From positions 1 through 61,593 of the forward strand of contig JBCCGR010000026.1 in the NCBI GenBank assembly GCA_039029195.1: a stretch of DNA of 61,593 nucleotides. The letters are read 5' to 3'. How positions within the stretch are numbered: position 1 is the stretch's first letter; every line of letters starts with the position of its first letter. A program made the translations under genes and the position numbers. Below are positions 15,766-24,219 of this stretch, one piece after another. The DNA comes from JBCCGR01 sp039029195. Lineage in GTDB: Bacteria; Pseudomonadota; Alphaproteobacteria; Rhizobiales; Rhizobiaceae. Under the pieces are notes generated by a model. It was not told the DNA's origin and ran no database searches. It saw only the letters and a list, made by a program, of their open reading frames with translations.

Positions 15766-17376
15766 CTACGCCGACTTTTTCTTATCGTCGCCCTTAAAGA
15801 TCGAGCGCGCGAAAGCGCGTTTCGTTTGCGCATCAGGATCAATATAGTCCGGCGAGTTCGGATCGCTCGTGGTGTTGGAAACCGCACCCATTACTTCCAT
15901 CACGCGGCGACGTGGGAAGGTCACAATGGCCTCCGTTCCTTCGCGCAGTTTTGAGCTCAGATTGAACGTGCCGTTGTGCATGTGGGTGAGGGCCTGAACG
16001 ATGGGCAGACCCAGACCGGTGCCCTGTTCAGCGCTTTTGATGGCGATCGAGCCCTGACCAAACGAAGAAAGCACAATGGGTATTTCTTCTTCCGGAATGC
16101 CGACTCCGCTGTCCTTGACGCAGATGTATTGCCCGCCACCTGCGGTCCAGCCCACCTTGATTTGAACCTGCCCGCCATTGGGGGTGAACTTCACGGCATT
16201 GGACAACAGATTGAGGATGATCTGGCGAACCGCCCTTTCGTCCGCTAGAATTTGTGGCAATCCCGGGTGGATCTGACCAGTCACCTCAAGGTCTTTGCCC
16301 TGCGCGCGCAGCTTGATCATCTGGATGCATTCTTCTGCGATTGCACCCACACGAACAGGCTCTTCCGTCAACTGATACCGCCCGGCCTCGACCCGTGACA
16401 GATCCAGAATTTCATTGATCAGATTGAGAAGATGTGTGCCGGATGCGTGGATGTCGTTCACATACTCCTTGTAGTGATCGTTCTCGATCGGCCCCATCAC
16501 CTCGTTTGAAATGACTTCCGAAAATCCGAGAATGGCGTTCAGCGGGGTGCGCAGTTCATGGCTCATGGTTGCCAGGAATCGCGACTTGGCAAGATTTGCT
16601 TCCTCTGCGCGGCGGCGGGCCTCGTCAGAAATCACCTTCGCGGTTTCCAATTCGACGATGAGCTGATCTTTTTCCGCCTGGGATGCCAGGCCGGCTCTGG
16701 CATTGGCGTGAAGGCGCCGGGCCAGAACATCAAAAAAGATTTTCGCTCCGATCAGCACAGTCGACATCACCAGTTCGGCGGGCTGTTGGGAAAGACCGAA
16801 TTTGACCACCAACACGACAAGTGCGGGCGCGGTTGCCAGCATAACGGCCGCGCGCACGTTGAACGCCACCATGGCTGTCATCGCCATAACGATGAGCAGA
16901 CATGAGAACTGCATAATTTTCAGGGTCAGCGGCGTTTCGGTGCCGAAATCCAGAACGAACAGGGTGGCCCAGCAACAGCCTGCAAACAATTGCAGCGCAA
17001 TCATGCGCCGCCGCCAGGCCTCGGGTTGCCGATCATTTATGTTCTGGGAGAGATACTGCCGTGACTGAATAACCAACAGCAGTTGGAAGAACACCGTGCT
17101 GGCTGCCCACAGAATGATGTGCAGCGGCTCGTGCCATTGATAGGCAGCGGCAGCGATGATCACCGTGAAAATCGGGAAGATTAGTGCGGCACTTATCTGG
17201 TTTCTCGCGTGGTTTTCCAGCAATTCCGTTCGGAATGCCGTGCCGGCACCGCGCGATTCCGTTAGCCGTTCCCGTGCTTCGCGAAAAGCAGCGCTCGCCG
17301 CGCTGGCCTTTCGCCGGCCCATTGGTTCGACAATGGTTTTGTCGGGGCTGAAAGCCGATGGCTCGGAAATGGACAA
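15766..17376 (-). CDS. DivJ/PleC-like multi-helix sensor histidine kinase
   Basis: The N-terminal third holds about five or six membrane helices (about 62-80, 87-104, 125-143, 152-172, 176-194). A coiled linker follows, then HisKA with phospho-acceptor His273 (MSHELRTPLN) and an HATPase with N box (NLLSNAVKF), G1 (DSGVGI) and G2 (GTGLGL) boxes. The segment GFSEVISNEVMGP and the HLLNLINEILDLS helix resemble the PleC/DivJ/PdhS family, which controls DivK and CtrA in alphaproteobacteria. No response regulator is adjacent, as is usual for that family. The start is uncertain: TTG 17376 or ATG 17322. An acidic/basic tail follows the kinase core. Confidence 0.85.
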   Translation of the reverse strand: MSISEPSAFSPDKTIVEPMGRRKASAASAAFREARERLTESRGAGTAFRTELLENHARNQISAALIFPIFTVIIAAAAYQWHEPLHIILWAASTVFFQLLLVIQSRQYLSQNINDRQPEAWRRRMIALQLFAGCCWATLFVLDFGTETPLTLKIMQFSCLLIVMAMTAMVAFNVRAAVMLATAPALVVLVVKFGLSQQPAELVMSTVLIGAKIFFDVLARRLHANARAGLASQAEKDQLIVELETAKVISDEARRRAEEANLAKSRFLATMSHELRTPLNAILGFSEVISNEVMGPIENDHYKEYVNDIHASGTHLLNLINEILDLSRVEAGRYQLTEEPVRVGAIAEECIQMIKLRAQGKDLEVTGQIHPGLPQILADERAVRQIILNLLSNAVKFTPNGGQVQIKVGWTAGGGQYICVKDSGVGIPEEEIPIVLSSFGQGSIAIKSAEQGTGLGLPIVQALTHMHNGTFNLSSKLREGTEAIVTFPRRRVMEVMGAVSNTTSDPNSPDYIDPDAQTKRAFARSIFKGDDKKKSA

Positions 17377-17726
17377 GGGCGGAAACTCGTTTGAAAATCA
17401 AAACGCAACGGTACGCGCGCCATTATCCCGTCGAACTCAGAATCAAAGGTTAATTTTTCCAGCATCATCCATGACGCCAGCTTCTTTGTTGCGTGGGTGC
17501 AGATTGGCCCGATCTTTTACTAAGTGGTTGTTATATAAATTGGAAAATGAAACTCCGACGAGCAGCAGGTTTTGGTTAAGAGATTGTGACCCGCACCAAA
17601 ATCGTAAATGATTGGCGAGGCGGTACAATGCACCGCAGAAAAAACCCGAATTCCGTGTGGGCCTCTTTTCGTTTGGCGAAAAACTTGGTTCAGTTGGCAA
17701 TTCAAACAATGAGGCAATGAACCAAC
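17377..17726. other. Intergenic region between divergent kinase and GST genes
   Basis: About 350 bp of relatively AT-rich DNA. It must carry the promoters of both flanking genes. I see isolated TTAA half-sites near 17450 and 17575 but no full CtrA box, no RNA gene and no coding frame worth calling. Confidence 0.5.
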
Positions 17727-18338
17727 ATGAAGCTATTCGATGGCGGGCAGGCACCCAATCCGAGACGGGTGCGGATTTTTCTGGCTGAAAAGGGCATTTC
17801 GATCGATCTCGAACCGATCGATATGGGTGAATTGGGCCACAAGTCGGACAAGATCAAGGCTCTGAATCCCTTGCAGCGACTGCCTGTTCTTGAACTGGAT
17901 GATGGGAGTGTGATTTGCGAAAGCGTCGCCATATGCCGATATTTCGAAGAACTTCACCCTGAGCCGCCTTTGATGGGTGTCGGTCCACTCGGCAAGGCTC
18001 ATGTGGAAATGTGGCAGCGGCGAATTGAAATGCACCTGCTGCTGCTCGTGGCAAACGCCTTTCGTCACCTCCACCCAGCAATGCAGACATGGGAGGTGCC
18101 GCAGGTGGCCGAATTTGGTGAGGCCAACAAAACCAAGGCACTCGACAGTGTGCGGTGGTTGAATGATGAACTTTCAGATCGCGAGTATATTGCGGGTGAC
18201 GACTTCACCATTGCAGATATCACCGGGATGATAGCTGTGGACTTTATGAAGCCTGCCCGGATTCAGGTGCCCGAAGATTGCGAGCGTTTATTGCGCTGGT
18301 ACAAAGCCGTAAAGGCCCGCCCGAGCGCCAGTGCCTGA
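17727..18338 (+). CDS. Glutathione S-transferase family protein
   Basis: A 203-residue protein with an N-terminal thioredoxin-like domain (MKLFDGGQAPNPRRVRIFLA, cis-Pro in RLPVLELDD, glutathione-gamma-glutamyl site ESVAICRYFE) and an all-helical C-terminal domain with the N-cap box (DDFTIADITG). It likely conjugates or reduces electrophiles with glutathione. It overlaps the next gene by 8 bp, an operon with a DNA-repair type protein. A glutathione reductase gene lies elsewhere in the window. Confidence 0.92.
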   Translation: MKLFDGGQAPNPRRVRIFLAEKGISIDLEPIDMGELGHKSDKIKALNPLQRLPVLELDDGSVICESVAICRYFEELHPEPPLMGVGPLGKAHVEMWQRRIEMHLLLLVANAFRHLHPAMQTWEVPQVAEFGEANKTKALDSVRWLNDELSDREYIAGDDFTIADITGMIAVDFMKPARIQVPEDCERLLRWYKAVKARPSASA

Positions 18339-18954
18339 TCTTGCACAGCTGACTCAATCTATCAGGGCTTGTCGTCATTGCGTTGAAAACCCGGACAAAA
18401 TGCCTTTACCGCATGAGCCACGTCCAGTGGTCCAGCTCTCGGAGACTGCGAGAATCTGTATCGCAGGACAGGCACCAGGCACAAAGGTCCATGCCTCCGG
18501 AAAACCATTCGACGATGCTTCCGGAAAGCGATTGAAGCAGTGGATGGGTGTCGACGATACGATCTTCTATAACCGGCGACGCATCGCAATTGTGCCTATG
18601 GGGTTTTGTTTTCCCGGGCAGGATGCGAAGGGCAGCGATCTGCCGCCGCGAAAGGAATGCGCACCCAAATGGCGGGCGGCGATTTTCGAGGCGATGCCTC
18701 AGGTCGAACTGGTTCTGGCAATCGGAATGTATGCGCAGGCCTGGCATCTGGGTTACAGACGTTCAAAGACGCTGACAGAAACGGTTGCGGACTGGCGCAA
18801 TATTACCCGTTCAAATGCCGTACCCCGCATTCTCCCCATGCCGCATCCAAGCTGGCGCAACACTGCATGGCTGAAGAAAAATCCATGGTTTGAGAGTGAT
18901 TTGCTGCCATTTCTGCAACGAGAAATTCAAAACCTGCTGCGCTCGGTTGACTGA
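18331..18954 (+). CDS. Uracil-DNA glycosylase family protein
   Basis: A 207-residue protein of the UDG superfamily. Motif A reads GQAPGTKVHASGKPF, the central strand reads VLAIGMYAQAW, and the C-terminal motif reads PMPHPSWRN. It would excise uracil or a related base, though its exact UDG family cannot be told. The GTG start at 18331 overlaps the GST gene, so the two are probably co-translated. It lacks a clear CxxC iron-sulfur pattern of family 4 beyond RACRHC near the N-terminus. Confidence 0.82.
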   Translation: MPDLAQLTQSIRACRHCVENPDKMPLPHEPRPVVQLSETARICIAGQAPGTKVHASGKPFDDASGKRLKQWMGVDDTIFYNRRRIAIVPMGFCFPGQDAKGSDLPPRKECAPKWRAAIFEAMPQVELVLAIGMYAQAWHLGYRRSKTLTETVADWRNITRSNAVPRILPMPHPSWRNTAWLKKNPWFESDLLPFLQREIQNLLRSVD

Positions 18955-19059
18955 TCCCGCGCAACTCTATTCTCAATGTTCCCTTGAAATGTCAGTTCCA
19001 AATGGCAATCTTTCTAAGGAGCAAGGGATTTAAAGAACATCGTTTCGAGAGGCGAGGTT

Positions 19060-19542
19060 TTGGACAGGATCGACCGGTCCATACTTGAGTTGCTGCAGAA
19101 CGACTGCACCATGCCCGTCGCAGAAATCGCACGCCGCGTTGGCCTTTCAACTACGCCGTGTTGGCGACGCATTCAGAAATTGGAAGAAGAAGACGTTATT
19201 TGTGAACGCGTGGCGCTACTTTCGCCTTACAAACTCAATGTAGGACTGACGGTTTTCATGACGGTGAAAGCGTCGCGGCACACCAGTGCGTGGGCGGATG
19301 ATCTGAAGTCCAGGGTCGAAAATGCGCCGCAAATCATCGAACTACACCGTCTGAGCGGCGGTGGTAATGATTATCTGTTGCGTTTCGTGGTTCGGGACGT
19401 GGCGGAATTCGACCAGTTGCAACGGCAACTGATGGATGAGGTCGAGTTTGCAGATGTCAGCACGTCAATTTGTCTGGAATCCATGAAACGGACCACGAAA
19501 CTGCCGTTGAGCAATCTGATTTCGCCGGACGGTAACGAATGA
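19060..19542 (+). CDS. Lrp/AsnC-family transcriptional regulator
   Basis: A 160-residue regulator. It has an N-terminal helix-turn-helix (VAEIARRVGLSTTPCWRRIQ) and a C-terminal RAM ligand domain (HRLSGGGNDYLLRFVVRDV). Such proteins form octamers that respond to amino acids. The TTG start at 19060 is supported by GAGGCGAGG a few bases upstream, and no closer ATG exists. The next gene to the right is a small unknown ORF, so its target is not evident from context. Confidence 0.92.
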   Translation: MDRIDRSILELLQNDCTMPVAEIARRVGLSTTPCWRRIQKLEEEDVICERVALLSPYKLNVGLTVFMTVKASRHTSAWADDLKSRVENAPQIIELHRLSGGGNDYLLRFVVRDVAEFDQLQRQLMDEVEFADVSTSICLESMKRTTKLPLSNLISPDGNE

Positions 19543-19846
19543 CAACATAAATTGTTTACCGCGTTTTCCAATTGTTGAAGTATGGTCAACTTTAAGCCCG
19601 ATCCAGTGGCTATAATCGCACCAATATCCCAAGCCATGCAAACGACATAGTACTGAAACATAAATATACGATGGTGGTTCTGACGGGTGAGCTGCTAGTG
19701 CATGTCGCCGAAATTCGAGAACCGGTGTTCGGAAAACGACCTGCACATTCGAACAAACAGCGCGGCGGTTTGAACCTTTCAAACGCGATACACGCTGGCA
19801 ATTGGATTTTCATCAGCCGCTTGATGGCTGAGGTTTAAACTCTTGA
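19543..19846. other. Intergenic region upstream of small ORF
   Basis: About 300 AT-rich bases. A perfect TATAAT sits at 19611-19616 without a well-spaced -35. A short hairpin (TCAGCC 19813-19818, GGCTGA 19826-19831) lies just before the small ORF, where it could affect its translation. No coding sequence or RNA gene is recognised. Confidence 0.4.
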
Positions 19847-20077
19847 ATGCAAGGTGTTTTAATCGTGCAGAAAGACGTCATCAACTCGATCATGCGCCGT
19901 CAATGGTTCAATGGAAGAGTGCTGTTTCGGCGGGACAATGGAACCCGCCGCCGTGTGAAACTGGTCTACGGACCGTTTGGCATGTTGACGAAACGCTACC
20001 TCACCGACGACGAAACTTGTGAGGCGTTAAAGGCGCGATTGGCCTCGGGTCGCACAAGAATTGACATCGCTGAATAG
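19847..20077 (+). CDS. Small hypothetical protein
   Basis: A 76-residue basic protein that I do not recognise. It begins with a hydrophobic-polar mix (IVQKDVINSIMRRQWFNG), has an Arg-rich middle (RRDNGTRRRVKLVYG) and a C-terminal helix. The start could be the ATG at 19847 or a GTG at 19865, the latter preceded by AAGGTG at good spacing. It is convergent with the AlkD-like gene and nearly touches it. It may be real, given its compact fit between neighbours, but there is no functional clue. Confidence 0.5.
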   Translation: MQGVLIVQKDVINSIMRRQWFNGRVLFRRDNGTRRRVKLVYGPFGMLTKRYLTDDETCEALKARLASGRTRIDIAE

Positions 20078-20079
20078 GG

Positions 20080-20772
20080 TCACAATCCAAGTCGAGCGCG
20101 GATTTTATCACTTTGAAGTTCCCGCCGTGCATCGTTTCCAATCCATCGCGCCACTTTGCTTTCATGCTCACATAGGTGATTTGCAAGGTCGAGAGCTGGG
20201 GCGTGAAGGTCGGCGGAGCGTTTGCCCAACTGTCGAAGGCACCAGTTGACAGCCTTTTTCACAAAGTTCCGCGGGTCGGCACATTCCCGTTCAATGTGAT
20301 CGAACGCCGGATGATAGAGCGTGTCCGGTGTCTTCTTGTGATGCACCGCATGCCAGGCATAGACCACAAACCCGGCGCGTTTGACGAACTCTTCATCCCG
20401 CAAGGTCCATTGATCTGCAATCGATAGCGCATCTGGGCACTTGTCGAACAACACGCCGCAGACCTGATCGCACAAGTCCCACGAATTGAACCCAACCACC
20501 CAGCTCTGCATGTCTTCTTCAGTCAGTTCTTTTGGGGGATAAAGAAACGCCGAGAGAATGCGAGCCTCATGAATGCCGGTGTTCCAAACAGCATGCGCCA
20601 GATCACGGTCTTGAGTGACCCCATTGGCAACAGATTTGATTTCCGGCATCGACACGCCAAACGCGCTGGAAGTTTCAATCCCATAACGGGCGAGCCCAGC
20701 CAATCGAAGGGGATCAGCAAACCCTTCAAGCTTGCTGATAACTTCTTCGCACGAATGCGGCTGACGCGGCAT
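20080..20772 (-). CDS. AlkD-like DNA alkylation repair protein
   Basis: A 230-residue all-helical HEAT-like repeat protein of the AlkC/AlkD DNA glycosylase class. Typical segments are RYGIETSSAFGVSMPEI, HEARILSAFLYPP, WDLCDQVCG and FVKKAVNWCLRQLG. AlkD enzymes excise 3- and 7-alkylated purines without base flipping. The ATG at 20772 lies 8 bp after the stop of the upstream dehydrogenase and is preceded by TAAGG, so the two form an operon; a longer frame starting inside that gene is unlikely. Confidence 0.85.
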   Translation of the reverse strand: MPRQPHSCEEVISKLEGFADPLRLAGLARYGIETSSAFGVSMPEIKSVANGVTQDRDLAHAVWNTGIHEARILSAFLYPPKELTEEDMQSWVVGFNSWDLCDQVCGVLFDKCPDALSIADQWTLRDEEFVKRAGFVVYAWHAVHHKKTPDTLYHPAFDHIERECADPRNFVKKAVNWCLRQLGKRSADLHAPALDLANHLCEHESKVARWIGNDARRELQSDKIRARLGL

Positions 20773-20780
20773 GATAGGCC

Positions 20781-21659
20781 TTAGGCGTCGAACTTCTTGA
20801 GACGTGCGAGCAGTGCGGACGTGTCCCAACGATTTCCGCCCATGCGCTGCACATCGGCATAATACTGATCGACCAGCGCGGTGACGGGGAGGGACATGCC
20901 CAGCCGATCACCTTCTTCCAGGCAGATGCCCAAATCCTTGCGCATCCAGTCAATGGCAAATCCATGCTCATATTCACCAGCGTCCATGGTCCTGTGACGA
21001 TTGACCATCTGCCAGGAGCCGGCAGCACCCTGTGAAATAACGCCAACCACCTTTTCGACATCAAGCCCTGATTTTTGCGCAAGATGTAGGCCTTCGGAGA
21101 GACCCTGAAGGATACCGGCAATGCAGATCTGATTGACCATTTTTGTGGTCTGCCCAGCACCTGCCGGACCAATCAGATCGGCGATTTTGGCAAAGCAGTC
21201 TATGACGGGCTTGGCACGATCAAACACAGCCTGATCACCACCGATCATCACGCCGAGCTGACCATTTTCGGCTCCCGCTTGACCCCCTGAGACCGGTGCA
21301 TCCAAAAAGTCAAATCCCAGTTCTTTTGCTTCTGCATAAAGTTCACGGGCAATGTCGGCGCTCACCGTCGTGTTGTCGATGAAAACAGCGCCTGCCTTCA
21401 TTGTGCTAAAGGCACCGTCGTCACCCAATGTTACCGACCGCAGATCGTCATCATTGCCGACACAGGCGAACACGAAATCAGCATCGCGTGCCGCGTCGGC
21501 GGGTGTAGAAGCCCACTTTCCGCCATGTTCAGCCACCCATTTTTCGGCCTTGGAAGTAGTTCTGTTGTACACGGTGACGTCATGTCCGCCGCGTTGGGCC
21601 AGATGACCAGCCATTGGATATCCCATGACCCCAAGCCCTAAAAACGCAACTGTTGCCAT
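20781..21659 (-). CDS. NAD(P)-dependent beta-hydroxyacid dehydrogenase (3-hydroxyisobutyrate dehydrogenase-like)
   Basis: A 292-residue protein of the beta-hydroxyacid dehydrogenase family. The Rossmann motif GLGVMGYPMAGHL is at residues 8-20, the substrate-binding segment reads DAPVSGGQAGAENG, and the catalytic Lys lies in GAGQTTKMVNQ. It would oxidise a 3-hydroxyacid such as 3-hydroxyisobutyrate, tartronate semialdehyde or a relative; the exact substrate is not clear. AAGGGA precedes the ATG. It is followed by the AlkD-like gene and is divergent from the acylase. Confidence 0.9.
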   Translation of the reverse strand: MATVAFLGLGVMGYPMAGHLAQRGGHDVTVYNRTTSKAEKWVAEHGGKWASTPADAARDADFVFACVGNDDDLRSVTLGDDGAFSTMKAGAVFIDNTTVSADIARELYAEAKELGFDFLDAPVSGGQAGAENGQLGVMIGGDQAVFDRAKPVIDCFAKIADLIGPAGAGQTTKMVNQICIAGILQGLSEGLHLAQKSGLDVEKVVGVISQGAAGSWQMVNRHRTMDAGEYEHGFAIDWMRKDLGICLEEGDRLGMSLPVTALVDQYYADVQRMGGNRWDTSALLARLKKFDA

Positions 21660-21711
21660 TTCGACGATCCCTTGTCAGATAGGTTTAAGCAATTGAGAAG
21701 GACTTAGCCGA

Positions 21712-24192
21712 ATGCGGGCAATCTTGAAATGGGTATTGCGTTTGACGGTGGTGCTCGTCGTGCTTGTTGTGGTCGCATTCGCCGCCGGATTTGGATTGCT
21801 GAACCGCACCGTGCAACCGGCTGATGGAACGACGGAAGTTGCAGGTCTTTCAGCACCCGTCACAATTGTGCGTGACAAGGAAGGCATTCCGCACATTGAT
21901 GCAAAATCACGCAACGATGCTTTCATGGCGCTGGGCTATGCCCATGCCCAGGATCGGCTTTGGCAGATGGAAATGCTGCGCATGGCGGGGCAGGGGCGGT
22001 TGTCGGAAATGTTCGGCGCTCCCACCAAGGACACCGACATCTTTCTGCGCACACTCGGGCTGTTTAAATCCTCCAGGGAATCGCTGAAAGTGCTGCGTCC
22101 TGACACGGTTTCCGCACTTCAGGCCTATGCAGATGGGATTAATGCTTTCCTGAACCGCAAGCCACGGCTTCTGGAGATGGCCTATCCGCCGGAATTTTTG
22201 CTCCTGTCGCACACGCCTGAGCAATGGGCGCCGGAACACTCGGTGCTTGTGCTGAAGGTCATGTCGCTGCAGCTGTCCATGAACCTGGGCCGTGAAATCA
22301 ATCGTCTGACTTACGCAGTGCGCGGCTTCAGTCCGGCTGAGATTGATGATCTTGTGCCCTACATCAATACCGAGCGACCTCCGGAACTGCCCAACCTGTC
22401 GGAGCTTCTCGAGCTGCCCGTGAAGAAACCGGTTGCGCACGCCACACCCAAAAAGATGGAGCAAAAAGCGCTGGCGGACATGTTCGTCAAGCCATTCGGT
22501 AGCGACGTTGGCTGGGCATCCAACAATTGGGTAGTTGCGGGCAACAGGACGGAGAGCGGCAAGCCTCTGCTCGCGAATGACCCGCACCTTGGCTACACAG
22601 CACCGAGCACGTGGTATCTGGCGCATCTGCGCTATCCCGGCAAAAACGGAAAGCCGATGAACCTCATTGGGGCGTCGCTTCCCGCCACGCCGCTGGTTGT
22701 GCTTGGACGCAACGATCACATTGCCTGGGGCTTCACCAATGCAGGTGCTGACGTTCAGGACCTGTTTTTGGAGAAATTGCACGAAAAGGATGACAACCGA
22801 TATCTGACACCAGATGGTTGGGCCGATCTGACCGTGAGCGAAGAAACGGTGAAGATCAAAGGCGCGGCGGATGTCACGTTTCAACGTCGGCTGACCCGAC
22901 ATGGGCCGATATTGCCGCGCTCGTTCAATAATATCGGCGACCTGCTGCCCGAAAAGCGTGAACTGGCGCTGCAATGGACGGCATTGTCCGACAAAGACAC
23001 AAGCCTTGACGGCCTGATCGAGATGTTCGAGGCAAAAACCATCTGGACATTCCGCGTCGCCGCCCGCTCCACAGTTTCTCCCATGCAAGCGATTGTGGTT
23101 GCTGATTTTTCCGGTGCCATTTCTTTGATTGCGCCTGCCGAAGTGCCGTTGCGCAACAAGGACAACAAGGTCATGGGGCGTGCACCAGTACCCGGCTGGG
23201 ACGCCACCTACGACTGGACCGGAAAAATTCCCTTCAATCGGCTGCCATGGACACCAAACCCGCCCACGGATGCGATTGGCACGGCAAACAGCAAGTTCGT
23301 TCCCATTGGCTACTTCGAGCACATCACGTTCGATTGGGATGAGCTCTTCCGCCACGACAGGGTTCAGGAACTGATCGTTCTTGCCGACAAAAAACACTCG
23401 GTTCAGACCATGAAGGACGGCCAGCTGGACATCTATTCACCGGCATTGGTGGCGCTGCGCGATGTGTTCCTGCAGGAAATCGGCGACGGCAATGCATCCC
23501 ATCGCGAAGTGATCAGCCAACTCAAGGACTGGGACGGCAGGATGAGTCGGGACTCATCTTCTCCGCTGATCATGATGGCGTGGTTCCGTTCCGCCATCAA
23601 AGAAGTGTTCGGCGATGATTTGGGCGATGCGTTCGCGCGCATCAATACAGCCAACTCTGCGGCACTGTTGAAAGCCCTCAAGGAAGGCGGATCGCGCGAT
23701 TGGTGCGACAGTCAGACCACCAAGTCCCAGGAAACATGCGCTGCAACCGTCGAAACCGCTTTGGGCCTTGCGCTGATTGATTTGCGTGAGCGCTATGGCG
23801 CTGATCAGTCGAAATGGCGCTGGGGTGCCGCACACATCACTCGCAATGAGCATCGTCCATTCGGTCTGGTTGCGCCATTGTCGGGGTTCTTCAACATCGA
23901 TGTGGAATCAGATGGCGGGTCTCACACGCTGAAACGCGGTCGTCCGAACTTCAAAAGTGAAAACCCGTTCCACTCGCGTCATGGGGCAGGGTACCGCGCG
24001 ATCTACGACTTTTCCGATCTGGATAAGTCGCTCTACATCCAGACCACAGGGCAATCGGGGCATTTTCTGTCACCGCTTTACCGCAATATGGCGCAGCGCT
24101 GGGCCGATGGTGAATACATCACCATGAGCACGAAGCCTGATGATTATGTGGAAGACGCGCTGGGAACGCTGACGCTCAATCCGGCTCAGTGA
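21712..24192 (+). CDS. Penicillin acylase family (Ntn-hydrolase) protein
   Basis: An 826-residue precursor of the penicillin G/AHL acylase family. An N-terminal membrane or signal segment spans residues 8-30. The alpha chain has YAHAQDRLWQMEMLR, and the autocatalytic site is WASNNWVVAG, with Ser270 as the new N-terminus of the beta chain. It likely acts in the periplasm or at the membrane, cleaving an amide such as an acyl-homoserine lactone or another N-acyl compound. GAGAAGGAC supports the start. Family members vary in substrate, so quorum quenching is only a possibility. Confidence 0.92.
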   Translation: MRAILKWVLRLTVVLVVLVVVAFAAGFGLLNRTVQPADGTTEVAGLSAPVTIVRDKEGIPHIDAKSRNDAFMALGYAHAQDRLWQMEMLRMAGQGRLSEMFGAPTKDTDIFLRTLGLFKSSRESLKVLRPDTVSALQAYADGINAFLNRKPRLLEMAYPPEFLLLSHTPEQWAPEHSVLVLKVMSLQLSMNLGREINRLTYAVRGFSPAEIDDLVPYINTERPPELPNLSELLELPVKKPVAHATPKKMEQKALADMFVKPFGSDVGWASNNWVVAGNRTESGKPLLANDPHLGYTAPSTWYLAHLRYPGKNGKPMNLIGASLPATPLVVLGRNDHIAWGFTNAGADVQDLFLEKLHEKDDNRYLTPDGWADLTVSEETVKIKGAADVTFQRRLTRHGPILPRSFNNIGDLLPEKRELALQWTALSDKDTSLDGLIEMFEAKTIWTFRVAARSTVSPMQAIVVADFSGAISLIAPAEVPLRNKDNKVMGRAPVPGWDATYDWTGKIPFNRLPWTPNPPTDAIGTANSKFVPIGYFEHITFDWDELFRHDRVQELIVLADKKHSVQTMKDGQLDIYSPALVALRDVFLQEIGDGNASHREVISQLKDWDGRMSRDSSSPLIMMAWFRSAIKEVFGDDLGDAFARINTANSAALLKALKEGGSRDWCDSQTTKSQETCAATVETALGLALIDLRERYGADQSKWRWGAAHITRNEHRPFGLVAPLSGFFNIDVESDGGSHTLKRGRPNFKSENPFHSRHGAGYRAIYDFSDLDKSLYIQTTGQSGHFLSPLYRNMAQRWADGEYITMSTKPDDYVEDALGTLTLNPAQ

Positions 24193-24219
24193 GTGCTCCG
24201 CGTAGAAGCTCTGTTTCCG

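Noticed and set aside
16558..16905. Plus-strand 115-codon frame within the kinase gene
   Set aside because: Antisense to the HisKA region, with no start signal.
21907..23397. A 496-codon minus-strand frame within the acylase gene
   Set aside because: The plus-strand acylase has full family motifs; this frame is a mirror of its codon use.
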